Shown here piece after piece: positions 46,812-57,046 of a DNA stretch of 64,000 bases. Location: NCBI GenBank assembly GCA_958439205.1, contig OY288189.1:2805001-2869000 (forward strand), written 5' to 3'. A model generated the notes under the pieces. That model worked only from the letters and a program-made list of their open reading frames with translations, was not told the DNA's origin and did not search any database. Origin of the DNA: an uncultured Allorhizobium sp. (GTDB lineage Bacteria > Pseudomonadota > Alphaproteobacteria > Rhizobiales > Rhizobiaceae). The translations under genes and the position numbers were made by a program. Position 1 is the stretch's first letter, and every line of letters starts with the position of its first letter.

Positions 46812-47810
46812 ATGAAGAAGCTCCTTGCTTCCACACTTCTCGCCGCGGGCCTTTACGCAGTTGCTGGGTCCGCCCAGGCTGCCGAATGCGGCGATGTCTC
46901 CATCGCAGAAATGAACTGGGCTTCGGCCGGCGTCGCTGCCTATGTCGACAAGATCATCCTGGAAAGCGGCTATGGCTGCACCGTGACCGTCGTCACCGGT
47001 GACACCATGCCGACCTTCGCCTCGATGAACGAAAAGGGCCAGCCGGACATGGCCCCAGAATTCTGGGTCAATGCCGTGCGCACCGCTCTCGACCAGGCGA
47101 TTGCCGAGGGACGTCTGATCCAGGCTGCCCCGCTGCTGTCCGACGGTGGCGTTGAAGGCTGGTGGATCCCCAAGTTCATCGCCGACGCCAACCCTGACAT
47201 TAAGACCGTCGAAGACGCGCTGAAGCGTCCTGAGCTCTTCCCGGCTCCGGAAGATCCGACCAAGGCTGCCGTGACCAACTGCCCGTCGGGCTGGAACTGC
47301 CAGGTCTCGACCGCCAACCTCTACCGTGCGCTCGGCGCAAAGGATAAGGGCTTTGAACTTGTTGACACCGGCTCGGCTGCCGGCCTCGACGGCTCGATCG
47401 CCAATGCCTTTGAAAACAAGAAGGGCTGGCTCGGGTACTACTGGGCTCCGACCGCCATCCTCGGCAAGTACGAAATGGTCAAGCTCTCCTTCGGCGTAGA
47501 GCACGACAAGGCCACCTGGGATGCCTGCACGGCCGTTCCGGATTGCGCCGATCCTAAGGTGAATGCCTATCCGGTGTCCGACGTCTACACGGTCGTCACC
47601 AAGGGCTTTGCTGAAAAGGCCGGCGTTGCCATGGACTACGTGAAGACCCGCAAGTGGGACAACGCGACTGTCGGCAAGGTTCTCGCCTGGATGGAAGAAA
47701 ACCAGGGCACCAACGAAGATGGCGCCAAGCACTTCCTCGAAACCTATCCGGACATGTGGACGACCTGGGTCGCCCCTGAGGTCGCCGATAAGATCAAGGC
47801 TTCTCTCTAA
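46812..47810 (+). CDS. Glycine betaine/proline-type ABC transporter substrate-binding protein
   Basis: 332 residues with signal peptide ending in VAGSAQA. The mature domain is of the OpuAC/ProX type: ECGDVSIAEMNWASAGVAAY at the start, and Trp/Tyr-rich stretches (WWIPKF, KKGWLGYYWAPTA, MWTTWV) that could build an aromatic cage for quaternary amines. GGGAGG lies upstream of the ATG. The permease and ATPase follow, then bmt, so betaine is the most likely ligand; proline or histidine (as in rhizobial Hut transporters) cannot be excluded. Confidence 0.87.
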   Translation: MKKLLASTLLAAGLYAVAGSAQAAECGDVSIAEMNWASAGVAAYVDKIILESGYGCTVTVVTGDTMPTFASMNEKGQPDMAPEFWVNAVRTALDQAIAEGRLIQAAPLLSDGGVEGWWIPKFIADANPDIKTVEDALKRPELFPAPEDPTKAAVTNCPSGWNCQVSTANLYRALGAKDKGFELVDTGSAAGLDGSIANAFENKKGWLGYYWAPTAILGKYEMVKLSFGVEHDKATWDACTAVPDCADPKVNAYPVSDVYTVVTKGFAEKAGVAMDYVKTRKWDNATVGKVLAWMEENQGTNEDGAKHFLETYPDMWTTWVAPEVADKIKASL

Positions 47811-47831
47811 GCCTGAACTGTCTGCAAACAT

Positions 47832-47860
47832 GCGGCGGGCTCCGGCCCGCCGCGCTTTCT
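47832..47860 (+). terminator. Hairpin between binding protein and permease
   Basis: GCGGCGGGC (47832-47840) pairs with GCCCGCCGC (47845-47853), followed by GCTTTCT. Such hairpins commonly let the binding protein be made in excess over the membrane parts. Confidence 0.65.
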
Positions 47861-48030
47861 GCGAAGCGGCATGCCGCATCACGCCATTCAAACGACTCCC
47901 GACGTCGCAGACGGCATGAATTCCCTTCCGGAACTCGATTAGCCTCTCACTCGGGAATATGGCATCGCCGTCAGGGCCCATCGCAGCGTTTCAAACGTCA
48001 TAAAGTGCGAGGGTCGACAAGGGGAACGAG

Positions 48031-48945
48031 ATGGCTTCGACTTTATGTAACTACCTGCCCGAAGTGCTGTGCAGGTTTCCGGAAATCGACGATACGGTCA
48101 TGCGCGTCGCGCGCAAAAGTATCGACGACAGTTTCAAGGGCTTCGTCCGTGCCTATGGCAACGTGATCGACGCCGTCACGCATCCACTGCAGCTTTTCCT
48201 GAACTGGCTCGAGGCGTTGTTCGTCAACACTCCCTGGTTCATCTTCCTGGCTGTGATGGTGCTGATCGTCTATCTGACCAGCCGTAACATGCGGATCGTC
48301 GCTATTACCGTCATCGGCATGCTGTTCATCGGTTTCGTCGGGCTCTGGGAAGACACGATGATCACGCTCGCGATCGTCACCGTCTCGACGCTGCTCGCGA
48401 TCGTCATCGGCATTCCGATCGGCATCATGATGGCGCGTTCTGATCGGGCCCAGTCCCTGGTCAATCCGATCCTCGACGTGATGCAGACGCTGCCGAGTTT
48501 CGTCTATCTGATCCCCGTCGTCATGGTCTTCGGCATCGGCAAGGTGCCAGGCGTGATCGCGGTCGTGATCTATGCCGTGCCGCCGATGATCCGACTGACC
48601 AATCTCGGCATCCGGCTCGTCGATCGCGAAGTGCTGGAAGCAGCCGATGCCTTCGGTTCCTCGCCGAGCCAGAAGCTGATGAACGTGCAGATCCCGCTGG
48701 CGCTGCCAACCGTCATGGCCGGCATCAACCAGACCATCATGATGTCGCTTGCCATGGTCGTGGTGGCGTCGATGATCGGTGTTGGTGGCCTCGGCAAGAA
48801 CGTTCTGCAGGCGATCTCCAACCAGTTCCTGACGATCGGCTTCCTCAACGGCTTCGCGCTTGTCGCCATCGCCATCATCTTCGACCGCGCCAGCCAGGCC
48901 TATGGCAAGCGTCTTCAGCGCCATACGGAGGTGGTCCATGGCTAG
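48031..48945 (+). CDS. Glycine betaine/proline-type ABC transporter permease
   Basis: 304 residues of the ProW/OpuAB type. A soluble N-terminus of about 70 residues precedes five to six spans. The coupling region EAADAFGSSPSQKLMNVQIPLALPTVM (in parts, near residue 210) is the EAA loop. The start ATG at 48031 follows GGGGAACGAG. It overlaps the ATPase gene by 8 bp (ATGGCTAG), showing translational coupling. The 220-bp gap to the binding-protein gene contains a hairpin but the genes are probably one operon. Confidence 0.9.
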   Translation: MASTLCNYLPEVLCRFPEIDDTVMRVARKSIDDSFKGFVRAYGNVIDAVTHPLQLFLNWLEALFVNTPWFIFLAVMVLIVYLTSRNMRIVAITVIGMLFIGFVGLWEDTMITLAIVTVSTLLAIVIGIPIGIMMARSDRAQSLVNPILDVMQTLPSFVYLIPVVMVFGIGKVPGVIAVVIYAVPPMIRLTNLGIRLVDREVLEAADAFGSSPSQKLMNVQIPLALPTVMAGINQTIMMSLAMVVVASMIGVGGLGKNVLQAISNQFLTIGFLNGFALVAIAIIFDRASQAYGKRLQRHTEVVHG

Positions 48946-49990
48946 TCACGACATCGAGATCCGCAATCTCTACAAGATCTTCGGGCCGAACGGCGGGGCA
49001 TTCATCGATCAGGTGAAAGCCGGCATGTCGAAGGCGGAGCTCAACGAGACCCATGGCCATGTGCTCGGCCTCAAGGACATCAACATCCAGATGCCGGGTG
49101 GCGGCATCACCGTCGTCATGGGGTTGTCCGGCTCCGGCAAGTCGACGCTGATCCGCCACATCAACCGGCTGATCGAGCCGACATCGGGCGAAGTGCTCTA
49201 TGACGGCGTCGACGTCTGTCGGATGAACCCGTTGGAGCTCCGGGAGTTCCGCCGCCACAAGACGGCGATGGTCTTCCAGAAGTTTGCGCTTTTGCCTCAT
49301 CGTACCGTGCTGGAAAACACTGTGTACGGCTTGGACATTCAGGGCATCCCGCGTTCGAAAAGCGAGGATATCGGTCGCCGCTGGATCGATCGCGTCGGTC
49401 TCTCCGGCTTTGAAAGCCACTATCCGAACCAGCTGTCCGGCGGCATGCAGCAGCGTGTCGGTCTGGCGCGTGCTCTTTCGAACGATGCCGACATCCTGTT
49501 GATGGACGAAGCCTATTCGGCGCTCGATCCGCTTATCCGCGTCGACATGCAGACGGTGCTTCTCGACCTGCAGCAGGAGCTGAAGAAGACCGTTGTCTTC
49601 ATCACGCACGATCTGGACGAAGCGCTGCGGCTCGGTGACAAGATCGCGATCCTGCGCGACGGCGAAGTCATCCAGCAGGGCACCGGCCAGGAAATCGTTC
49701 TGCAGCCGGCCGACGACTACATTTCCGCCTTCGTCAAGGAAGTGAACCGCGGCCGCGTGATCCGTCTCGATACGATCATGGGTCCTGTCGCCGGCCCGAG
49801 CGAAGGGCTTGCCCTGCCCGGCGGCACGGTTCTGGAAGCGGCAGCACGGATCATGACGGATGCCCGCCAGTCGAGCACCATTGTAACTGACGATGCCGGC
49901 ACGCCTATTGGCCGCGCGGACCTGCAGCAGATCATCTCCGCCATGGTCACGCCGAAGAGCCACGAAGATAAACAGCTCGCGGCGGAGTAG
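48938..49990 (+). CDS. Glycine betaine/proline-type ABC transporter ATPase
   Basis: 350 residues of the ProV/OpuAA type. The N-terminus has the family's extra segment before the NBD (IDQVKAGMSKAELNETHGHV). Walker A is GLSGSGKST near residue 65, the signature is LSGGMQQRVGLARAL, and Walker B is ILLMDEAYSALDP. A partial CBS-like region occupies the C-terminus (ARIMTDARQSSTIVTDD), which in relatives can sense ionic strength. The ATG at 48938 is inside the last codons of the permease gene. Confidence 0.92.
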   Translation: MASHDIEIRNLYKIFGPNGGAFIDQVKAGMSKAELNETHGHVLGLKDINIQMPGGGITVVMGLSGSGKSTLIRHINRLIEPTSGEVLYDGVDVCRMNPLELREFRRHKTAMVFQKFALLPHRTVLENTVYGLDIQGIPRSKSEDIGRRWIDRVGLSGFESHYPNQLSGGMQQRVGLARALSNDADILLMDEAYSALDPLIRVDMQTVLLDLQQELKKTVVFITHDLDEALRLGDKIAILRDGEVIQQGTGQEIVLQPADDYISAFVKEVNRGRVIRLDTIMGPVAGPSEGLALPGGTVLEAAARIMTDARQSSTIVTDDAGTPIGRADLQQIISAMVTPKSHEDKQLAAE

Positions 49991-50022
49991 CGCTTTTCTC
50001 TCCCTCAAGGGAGATGCGGCTC

Positions 50023-50056
50023 AACGGCCCCGCACAGTGCGGGGCCGTTGTCGTTT
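50023..50056 (+). terminator. Terminator of the betaine-type transporter operon
   Basis: AACGGCCCCGCAC (50023-50035) pairs with GTGCGGGGCCGTT (50037-50049), then GTCGTTTT. A smaller hairpin (TCTCCC/GGGAGA) precedes it. It separates the transporter from bmt. Confidence 0.85.
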
Positions 50057-50069
50057 TGGAGATTGAAAC

Positions 50070-50091
50070 CATATAAAGACTTCTTTATATG
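50070..50091. promoter_or_regulatory. Perfect palindromic operator before bmt (SahR-like)
   Basis: Arms CATATAAAGA (50070-50079) and TCTTTATATG (50082-50091) are perfect inverted repeats around CT. It lies 28 bp before the bmt ATG and after the transporter terminator, so it should control bmt alone. As I recall, ArsR-family SahR regulators of S-adenosylhomocysteine/methionine metabolism in Proteobacteria bind palindromes with ATATAAAGA/TCTTTATAT arms; the regulator gene is not in this window. Confidence 0.7.
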
Positions 50092-50118
50092 ATCAGCATG
50101 ACAAAGAGAGGAACCGCC

Positions 50119-51138
50119 ATGGCAACCCCGTCCAATCCGCTTTCCGAACTGCTGGCCGAAAAGGGCGTGCTGCTCGCCGATGGAGCCACCGGCACCAATC
50201 TCTTCGCGCAGGGGCTCGAGGCCGGTGAAGCGCCCGAACTCTGGAACGAGGCGCAGCCGGAAAAGATCGTCAAGCTGCATCAGGATTTCGTCGATGCGGG
50301 TGCCGACATCATCCTCACCAATTCCTTTGGCGGCACGCGCCATCGCCTGAAGCTGCACCATGCCCAGGACCGCGTCCATGAACTGAACAAGAAGGCCGCT
50401 GAAATTGCCCGCTCGGTTGCCGACAAGGCGCCGCGCAAGGTCATCGTCGCGGGATCCGTCGGTCCGACCGGCGAGTTGTTGATCCCGCTCGGCGCGATGT
50501 CCTACGAGGAGGCTGTTGCGGCCTTTGTCGAGCAGATGGAGGGCCTCAAGGCCGGTGGTGCGGATGTCGCCTGGATCGAGACCATGTCGTCCGCGGACGA
50601 GATCCGGGCCGCCGCCGCAGCTGCCGTGAAGGTCGGCATGCCCTATACGTTTACCGGTTCCTTCGACACGGCCGGCAAGACGATGATGGGCCTGCACCCG
50701 AAGGACATCCACGGTGTTGCACCGGACATCGGCGCCGGTCCGCTGGCTGTCGGCGCTAATTGCGGCGTCGGTGCCTCCGACATCCTGCAGAGCCTGCTCG
50801 ACATGACCGGTGCGAACCCGGAGGCGGTCGTGATCGTCAAGGGCAATTGCGGCATTCCGGAATTCCGGGGCGCGGAGATCTTTTATTCGGGCACGCCGCC
50901 GCTGATGGCGGACTATGCTCGCCTTGCCCGCGATGCCGGCGCCAAGATCATCGGCGGCTGCTGCGGGACGTCCTGCGATCACCTGGCCGCGATGCGCAAG
51001 GCACTCGACGACTATACGCCTGGCCCGCGCCCGACGCTGGAGGTGATCGTCGATCGCATCGGGCCGCTGCGCAACAAGACGGCGGACGAAAGCGGCGCGC
51101 AGGAGAGCAGCCGACGCCCGCGTCGCCGCGGCAACTGA
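50119..51138 (+). CDS. bmt: Betaine-homocysteine S-methyltransferase
   Basis: Transfers a methyl group from glycine betaine to homocysteine, giving methionine and dimethylglycine. 339 residues from the ATG at 50119, preceded by GAGAGGA; an in-frame ATG at 50089 would lie in the operator. The zinc ligands are the Cys in KGNCGIPE and the Cys pair in GGCCGTSC. The N-terminus LLADGATGTNLF is the homocysteine-binding start of the barrel. The tail (SRRPRRRGN) is basic and unstructured. Adjacent betaine-type uptake genes support betaine as methyl donor. Confidence 0.92.
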   Translation: MATPSNPLSELLAEKGVLLADGATGTNLFAQGLEAGEAPELWNEAQPEKIVKLHQDFVDAGADIILTNSFGGTRHRLKLHHAQDRVHELNKKAAEIARSVADKAPRKVIVAGSVGPTGELLIPLGAMSYEEAVAAFVEQMEGLKAGGADVAWIETMSSADEIRAAAAAAVKVGMPYTFTGSFDTAGKTMMGLHPKDIHGVAPDIGAGPLAVGANCGVGASDILQSLLDMTGANPEAVVIVKGNCGIPEFRGAEIFYSGTPPLMADYARLARDAGAKIIGGCCGTSCDHLAAMRKALDDYTPGPRPTLEVIVDRIGPLRNKTADESGAQESSRRPRRRGN

Positions 51139-51162
51139 TCTCTACCAGAGAGCCATAACGAA

Positions 51163-51186
51163 AAAGGGCGCCCCAGGGCGCCCTTT
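51163..51186. terminator. Terminator between bmt and fpr
   Basis: AAAGGGCGCC (51163-51172) pairs with GGCGCCCTTT (51177-51186). It lies between convergent genes and can serve both; its arms are identical to those at 34758-34782. Confidence 0.8.
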
Positions 51187-51210
51187 GTGATTCCGGATAG
51201 CGATAAGCGA

Positions 51211-52023
51211 TCAGCCGACAAAGGCGCGTTCGATGACGAATTCGGCCGGCTTGTTGTTGGCGCCTTCGGTCAGCCCAGCCTTTTCCAAGAGTTCCTTGGT
51301 GTCCTTCAGCATCGCGGTCGAGCCGCAGATCATGCCGCGATCGATCGCGGGATCGAGCGGGGGAACGCCGAGGTCGGTGAACATCTTGCCGTTCGCGATC
51401 AGGTCCGTGATGCGGCCCTGGAAGGGATAGTCTTCGCGGGTGACCGTCGCATAGTGCTTGAGCTTGTCGCCGACGAGTTCGGCGAGGAATTCGTGGTTCT
51501 TGATCTCGTCAACAAGGTCAAAGCCGTATTTCAGCTCGGCGACGTCGCGGCAGGTATGGGTGAGGATGACTTCCTCGAACTTCTCATAGGTCTCGGGATC
51601 GCGGATCAGGCTGGCGAAGGGCGCGATGCCGGTGCCGGTCGAGAACATGTAGAGGCGCTTGCCGGGGGTGAGCGCGTCGAGCACCAGCGTGCCGGTCGGC
51701 TTCTTGCGCATCAGGACCTTGTCACCCGGCTGGATGCGCTGCAGGTGCTGGGTGAGCGGACCGTTCGGTACCTTGATCGAGAAGAATTCGAGTTCTTCAT
51801 CCCAGGACGGGCTTGCGATCGAGTAGGCGCGGTAGATCGGCTTGCCCTCGACCATCAGGCCGATCATGGCGAATTCGCCCGAACGGAAACGGAAGCCGGC
51901 CGGCCGCGTCATGCGGAAGCGGAAGAGATGGTCAGTGTAATGCGTGACGCTCAGCACCGTCTCGGCGAATACGCCTTCGGGCACGATCAGTTCGGCATTG
52001 TCGGTCTTCACAGGAGCATTCAT
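51211..52023 (-). CDS. fpr: Ferredoxin-NADP reductase
   Basis: Moves electrons between NADPH and ferredoxin/flavodoxin. 270 residues. The FAD site is RAYSIASPSWDEE near residue 60, and the NADP site includes STGTGIAPFASLIRDPE. The C-terminus VIERAFVG has the terminal Val-Gly common in the bacterial class. It is downstream of cysI on the same strand (gap 170 bp to the DUF934 gene) and may feed electrons to the sulfite reductase. Confidence 0.94.
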   Translation of the reverse strand: MNAPVKTDNAELIVPEGVFAETVLSVTHYTDHLFRFRMTRPAGFRFRSGEFAMIGLMVEGKPIYRAYSIASPSWDEELEFFSIKVPNGPLTQHLQRIQPGDKVLMRKKPTGTLVLDALTPGKRLYMFSTGTGIAPFASLIRDPETYEKFEEVILTHTCRDVAELKYGFDLVDEIKNHEFLAELVGDKLKHYATVTREDYPFQGRITDLIANGKMFTDLGVPPLDPAIDRGMICGSTAMLKDTKELLEKAGLTEGANNKPAEFVIERAFVG

Positions 52024-52193
52024 AGGCTGTCGGTCCTATCGTTCTGTCGATTGGGAAGAGCCTATAATCCAGACCGTCCCATTCCACAATTCAGCCGGCA
52101 TGCAGATTTCGCAGCCGAGATATCCATTAAAGCGAAGGCGGCATCCTTGACCGAGGTCAATTCGCCGCCCTTGCATAGCGATTTTTATAAGTC

Positions 52194-52706
52194 TCAGGCG
52201 CCGGTGGAGCCAAGACGACGCCAGCTGAAACCACCGACTACCTCGGAATCCCGAGCGGTCGGCTGGTAGCGCTGGGCCACGCCCGTGAGACAGTTTTCGG
52301 CAAGCCTGCGCTGGGCAACCGGATTGGTGACGGCGAAGCTGTCAAAGCCGGTACGCAGCATGAGCGGCACCTGGTCGATCAGTACGTCGCCGACGGCGCG
52401 GAGCTCGCCCGCATAGCCCAGGCGTTCTCGCAGCAACGTTGCATGGCTGAAGCCACGGCCATCATTGAAGGCCGGGAAAGCCACGGCGACCAGCGCGATG
52501 CGGTCGAGATGCGGCTCCAGTTTCTTCACGTCATCGGCGGGCGCAATGAAAACGCCGAGGCCGACGTCATTGGTTTCAGCGGCCGCTTCAAGGAACGCTT
52601 CGAGCGGCAGAAGAGCCTTTTCGCCCTCGCCTGCCTTGCGCTCTTCCGTCTCGGTCACCCAGATGTCGCTTTCGACGAAACCGGTTTCTTTCCAGATCTT
52701 GGTCAT
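52194..52706 (-). CDS. DUF934 family protein
   Basis: 170 residues, a soluble single-domain protein with the family core VAVAFPAFNDGRGFSHATLLRERLG and GDVLIDQVPLMLRTGFDSF in parts. It sits 13 bp after cysI on the same strand, an association seen across alpha-, beta- and gammaproteobacteria, so a role in sulfite reduction (oxidoreductase partner or assembly) is usually inferred. No cysteines suggest that it is not an iron-sulfur electron carrier except for one Cys near the end (ENCLTG). Confidence 0.86.
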   Translation of the reverse strand: MTKIWKETGFVESDIWVTETEERKAGEGEKALLPLEAFLEAAAETNDVGLGVFIAPADDVKKLEPHLDRIALVAVAFPAFNDGRGFSHATLLRERLGYAGELRAVGDVLIDQVPLMLRTGFDSFAVTNPVAQRRLAENCLTGVAQRYQPTARDSEVVGGFSWRRLGSTGA

Positions 52707-52719
52707 TTGTTTTCCAGTC

Positions 52720-54393
<1,674 letters not shown>

Positions 54394-54408
54394 GTCTTAC
54401 CTCAGGCC

Positions 54409-54723
54409 TCAAGCCGCGATGAATGCAGGGTCGGCATAACCATGCCCTTCCGCATATGCAATGGTCGGACCTTCCGCCCGGATACGCTCGCGAAGGCGCA
54501 GCGGACGCAGCTTGCCATCCTTTTCCTCAATCTCGATGACGTTCACATCGACCACGAGATTGCTGGCAAAGGCCTGCTTGCCGGCGGCTTCGAGGGCATC
54601 GACCGCCTCGGTGTGGCGCGCGACGAAAGCTTCCTGCAGACGCTCGGTCCACTGGCCATTGGCGTCCAGCCAGACGGCGATGCCGTCGGTCAGGCGGTTT
54701 GCTGTGAGAACCTTGTCTACCAT
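54409..54723 (-). CDS. DUF2849 family protein
   Basis: 104 residues from the ATG at 54723, which lies 2 bp after the cysG stop and 7 bp after AAGGA. The family core is VLTANRLTDGIAVWLD and EAVDALEAAGKQAFASN. The biochemical role is unknown, but the gene is almost always found between cysG and cysI in Alphaproteobacteria, implying a role in siroheme loading or sulfite reduction. It is spaced 15 bp from cysI. Confidence 0.88.
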   Translation of the reverse strand: MVDKVLTANRLTDGIAVWLDANGQWTERLQEAFVARHTEAVDALEAAGKQAFASNLVVDVNVIEIEEKDGKLRPLRLRERIRAEGPTIAYAEGHGYADPAFIAA

Positions 54724-54725
54724 CC

Positions 54726-56168
54726 TCAAATCCTTGCAAGTTGCGGTTCGGCCGGAGCGAGCGCACCAAGAGGCTCGGAACGGCTGAAATCGGCGCCGGC
54801 GACCGCGTCGCCGATGATGACCATGACCGGACCTGACAGCTCGGTGCGAGCTTCCAGACCCGGCAATTCTTTCAATGTGCCATGCAGCAGGCGGCTGTCA
54901 CGGCGTCCGGCATTCTCGACGACGGCAACCGTCGTATCCTCGGCGAGGCCGCCCTCCATCAGACGCTCGGCGACGGAGGCCGCGACCGTGCGGCCCATAT
55001 AGACGGCAACGGTGGCACCTGACAGCGCAAGCCGCGCCCAATCCGGCAGCACATTACCCTGAAGGTCGTGGCCGGTCGTGAAGACCAGCGACGAAGAGAC
55101 GCCGCGCAGCGTCAGCGGCAGTTCGAAATCGGCGGCGGCGGCCAGCGCCGAGGTGACGCCCGGCACGATCTCATAGGCGATGCCTGCATCGCGAAGGGCA
55201 GCCATTTCCTCGCCGGCACGACCGAAGACCAGGGGATCGCCCGACTTCAGACGCACGACGCGTTTACCGGCATGACCGAGTTCAACGAGGAGCGCGTTGA
55301 TTTCGCTTTGCGACTTGGAATGACAGCCCTTGCGCTTGCCGACGGGAATGCGCTCGGCATCGCGGCGGCCCATGTCGACCACTTCGCGCGGGACCAGTGC
55401 ATCGTAGACGATGACGTCGCATTCCATCATCAGGCGATGGGCACGCAGCGTCAGCAGATCCTCGGCACCCGGACCGGCGCCGACGAGGAACACGCGGCCT
55501 TCAACGCGGTCAGCAGCAACACCCTTCAGGATGCGGGTCGCTTCGCGACGGGCGAGGCTGATCTCATTGGATTCAACGTGGTCTGCGACCTTGCCCTTGA
55601 AGAAGTCGCGCCAGAACAGTCGGCGCGGCGCTCCACGGGGCACAAGGCGATCGACGGCGCGGCGATAGGAATTGGCGAGACGGCCGAGCTTGCCGAGCGA
55701 ACGCGGCAGGAGGCGGTCAATGTCTGCGCGGATCATCTGCGCGAGCACCGGGCCGACACCTTCCGTACCGATCGCAACGGCAATCGGGGCCCGGTTGACG
55801 AGGGCGGGCGTGTAGAAATCGCAATAATCGGGCTGATCGACTGCATTGGCCGGAATACGGGCGGCGCGTGCGGCGGCCACGATCTCGCGGTCGAGAGCGC
55901 CCTCACCCGTTGCAGCAAACACCAGACGTGCGCCATCCACCTGGGTGGGCTCGAAGGGCAAAGCCACCTGTTCGATGCCGTGCTGGGCGAGGAAGGCAGC
56001 GTAGTCAGCTTCCGGGGCATCGGTGTAGGCGACGATGCGGGCTTCGGTGTTCTTCAGCAGGCGCGCCTTCGCGTAGGCCTCGTCGCCGTTTCCGAAAACG
56101 GTGGTGACCTCATTCTCGACCTTGAAGAAGGCCGGAAAGACCGAAAGCTGTTTGTCCTGCTGTGCCAT
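54726..56168 (-). CDS. cysG: Siroheme synthase (CysG)
   Basis: Converts uroporphyrinogen III to siroheme, the cofactor of cysI. 480 residues. The N-terminal 200 residues are the precorrin-2 dehydrogenase/ferrochelatase part (TTVFGNGDEAYAKARL, a rhizobial variant of the GGG nucleotide loop). The C-terminal part is SAM-dependent uroporphyrinogen methyltransferase, with GAGPGAEDLLTLRAHR and VVRLKSGDPLVFGR. It heads the sulfite-reduction operon. Confidence 0.96.
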   Translation of the reverse strand: MAQQDKQLSVFPAFFKVENEVTTVFGNGDEAYAKARLLKNTEARIVAYTDAPEADYAAFLAQHGIEQVALPFEPTQVDGARLVFAATGEGALDREIVAAARAARIPANAVDQPDYCDFYTPALVNRAPIAVAIGTEGVGPVLAQMIRADIDRLLPRSLGKLGRLANSYRRAVDRLVPRGAPRRLFWRDFFKGKVADHVESNEISLARREATRILKGVAADRVEGRVFLVGAGPGAEDLLTLRAHRLMMECDVIVYDALVPREVVDMGRRDAERIPVGKRKGCHSKSQSEINALLVELGHAGKRVVRLKSGDPLVFGRAGEEMAALRDAGIAYEIVPGVTSALAAAADFELPLTLRGVSSSLVFTTGHDLQGNVLPDWARLALSGATVAVYMGRTVAASVAERLMEGGLAEDTTVAVVENAGRRDSRLLHGTLKELPGLEARTELSGPVMVIIGDAVAGADFSRSEPLGALAPAEPQLARI

Positions 56169-56438
56169 GAATCATCCGCTGCCAGAGTGCTGCACTATCG
56201 CGTTTTGTCTTTAACAATTGAAGAAACAGAAATTCCTTCGCTCTGCACCTTGCGTATTTCTGTCCTAGTGCCTCCGCCGTTGCGAGCAAAATGCACCGAG
56301 TTTCGCCCTGACTGACCACTCGCCCGGGCGAGAGCCATCAAGCGTGCCAAAAAGTTGGAGACAGAGCATCATTTCCCTTTCGGCGGTCGCTCTGCAAGCG
56401 CTAGGATCGCATTGCACAAGACTGCGGAGCGCGCCACC

Positions 56439-57026
56439 TTGACCACACCAGAACTTACCCGCCGACTTCTCGACGTGATCGAACACGACATCCTGCCTTT
56501 GACCGCCCGTGGCGTTGCCGCCGGCAACAAGGTGTTCGGCGCGGCCATCCTGCGCAAGTCCGACCTGTCGCTAGTGCTGGCGGAGACGAACAACGAACTC
56601 GAAAACCCGCTCTGGCATGGCGAGGTGCATACGCTGAAACGCTTCTACGAACAGGGCGAGCGGCCAAACACCAAGGACCTGATTTTCCTCTCGACGCATG
56701 AACCCTGCACGATGTGCATGTCGGCGATCACCTGGGCGGGCTTCGACAATTTCTACTATTTCTTCAGCCATGAAGACAGCCGCGACGCTTTTGCCATCCC
56801 ACACGATCTGAAGATCCTCAAGGAAGTCTTCGGCCTGGAGCCCGGTGGCTATCGCCGGCAGAACGCCTTCTGGCTGAGCCATGCGATGATCGAGATGGTG
56901 GCCTCTGCCAGCGACGCCGATCGGCCTGCCCTTTTCGAACAGGTGAGCCGGATCAAGGCGGAATATGACCGGTTGTCGGAGAGCTATCAGTCGTCCAAGG
57001 GCGACAACGACATTCCGCTCAACTGA
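56439..57026 (+). CDS. Nucleoside/cytidine deaminase-like protein
   Basis: 195 residues from a TTG start at 56439 (GGAG 9 bp upstream; the frame continues upstream without family sequence). Zinc-binding deaminase fold: the first zinc ligand motif reads WHGEVHTLKRF, that is HGE rather than the usual HAE or CAE, and the second is STHEPCTMCMSAI (PCxxC). The downstream part (FSHEDSRDAFAIPHDLKIL) is unlike tRNA adenosine or cytidine deaminases, so the substrate is open. mazG follows 20 bp later on the same strand. Confidence 0.8.
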   Translation: MTTPELTRRLLDVIEHDILPLTARGVAAGNKVFGAAILRKSDLSLVLAETNNELENPLWHGEVHTLKRFYEQGERPNTKDLIFLSTHEPCTMCMSAITWAGFDNFYYFFSHEDSRDAFAIPHDLKILKEVFGLEPGGYRRQNAFWLSHAMIEMVASASDADRPALFEQVSRIKAEYDRLSESYQSSKGDNDIPLN

Positions 57027-57046
57027 GCGAGCCACACGGGATTACG

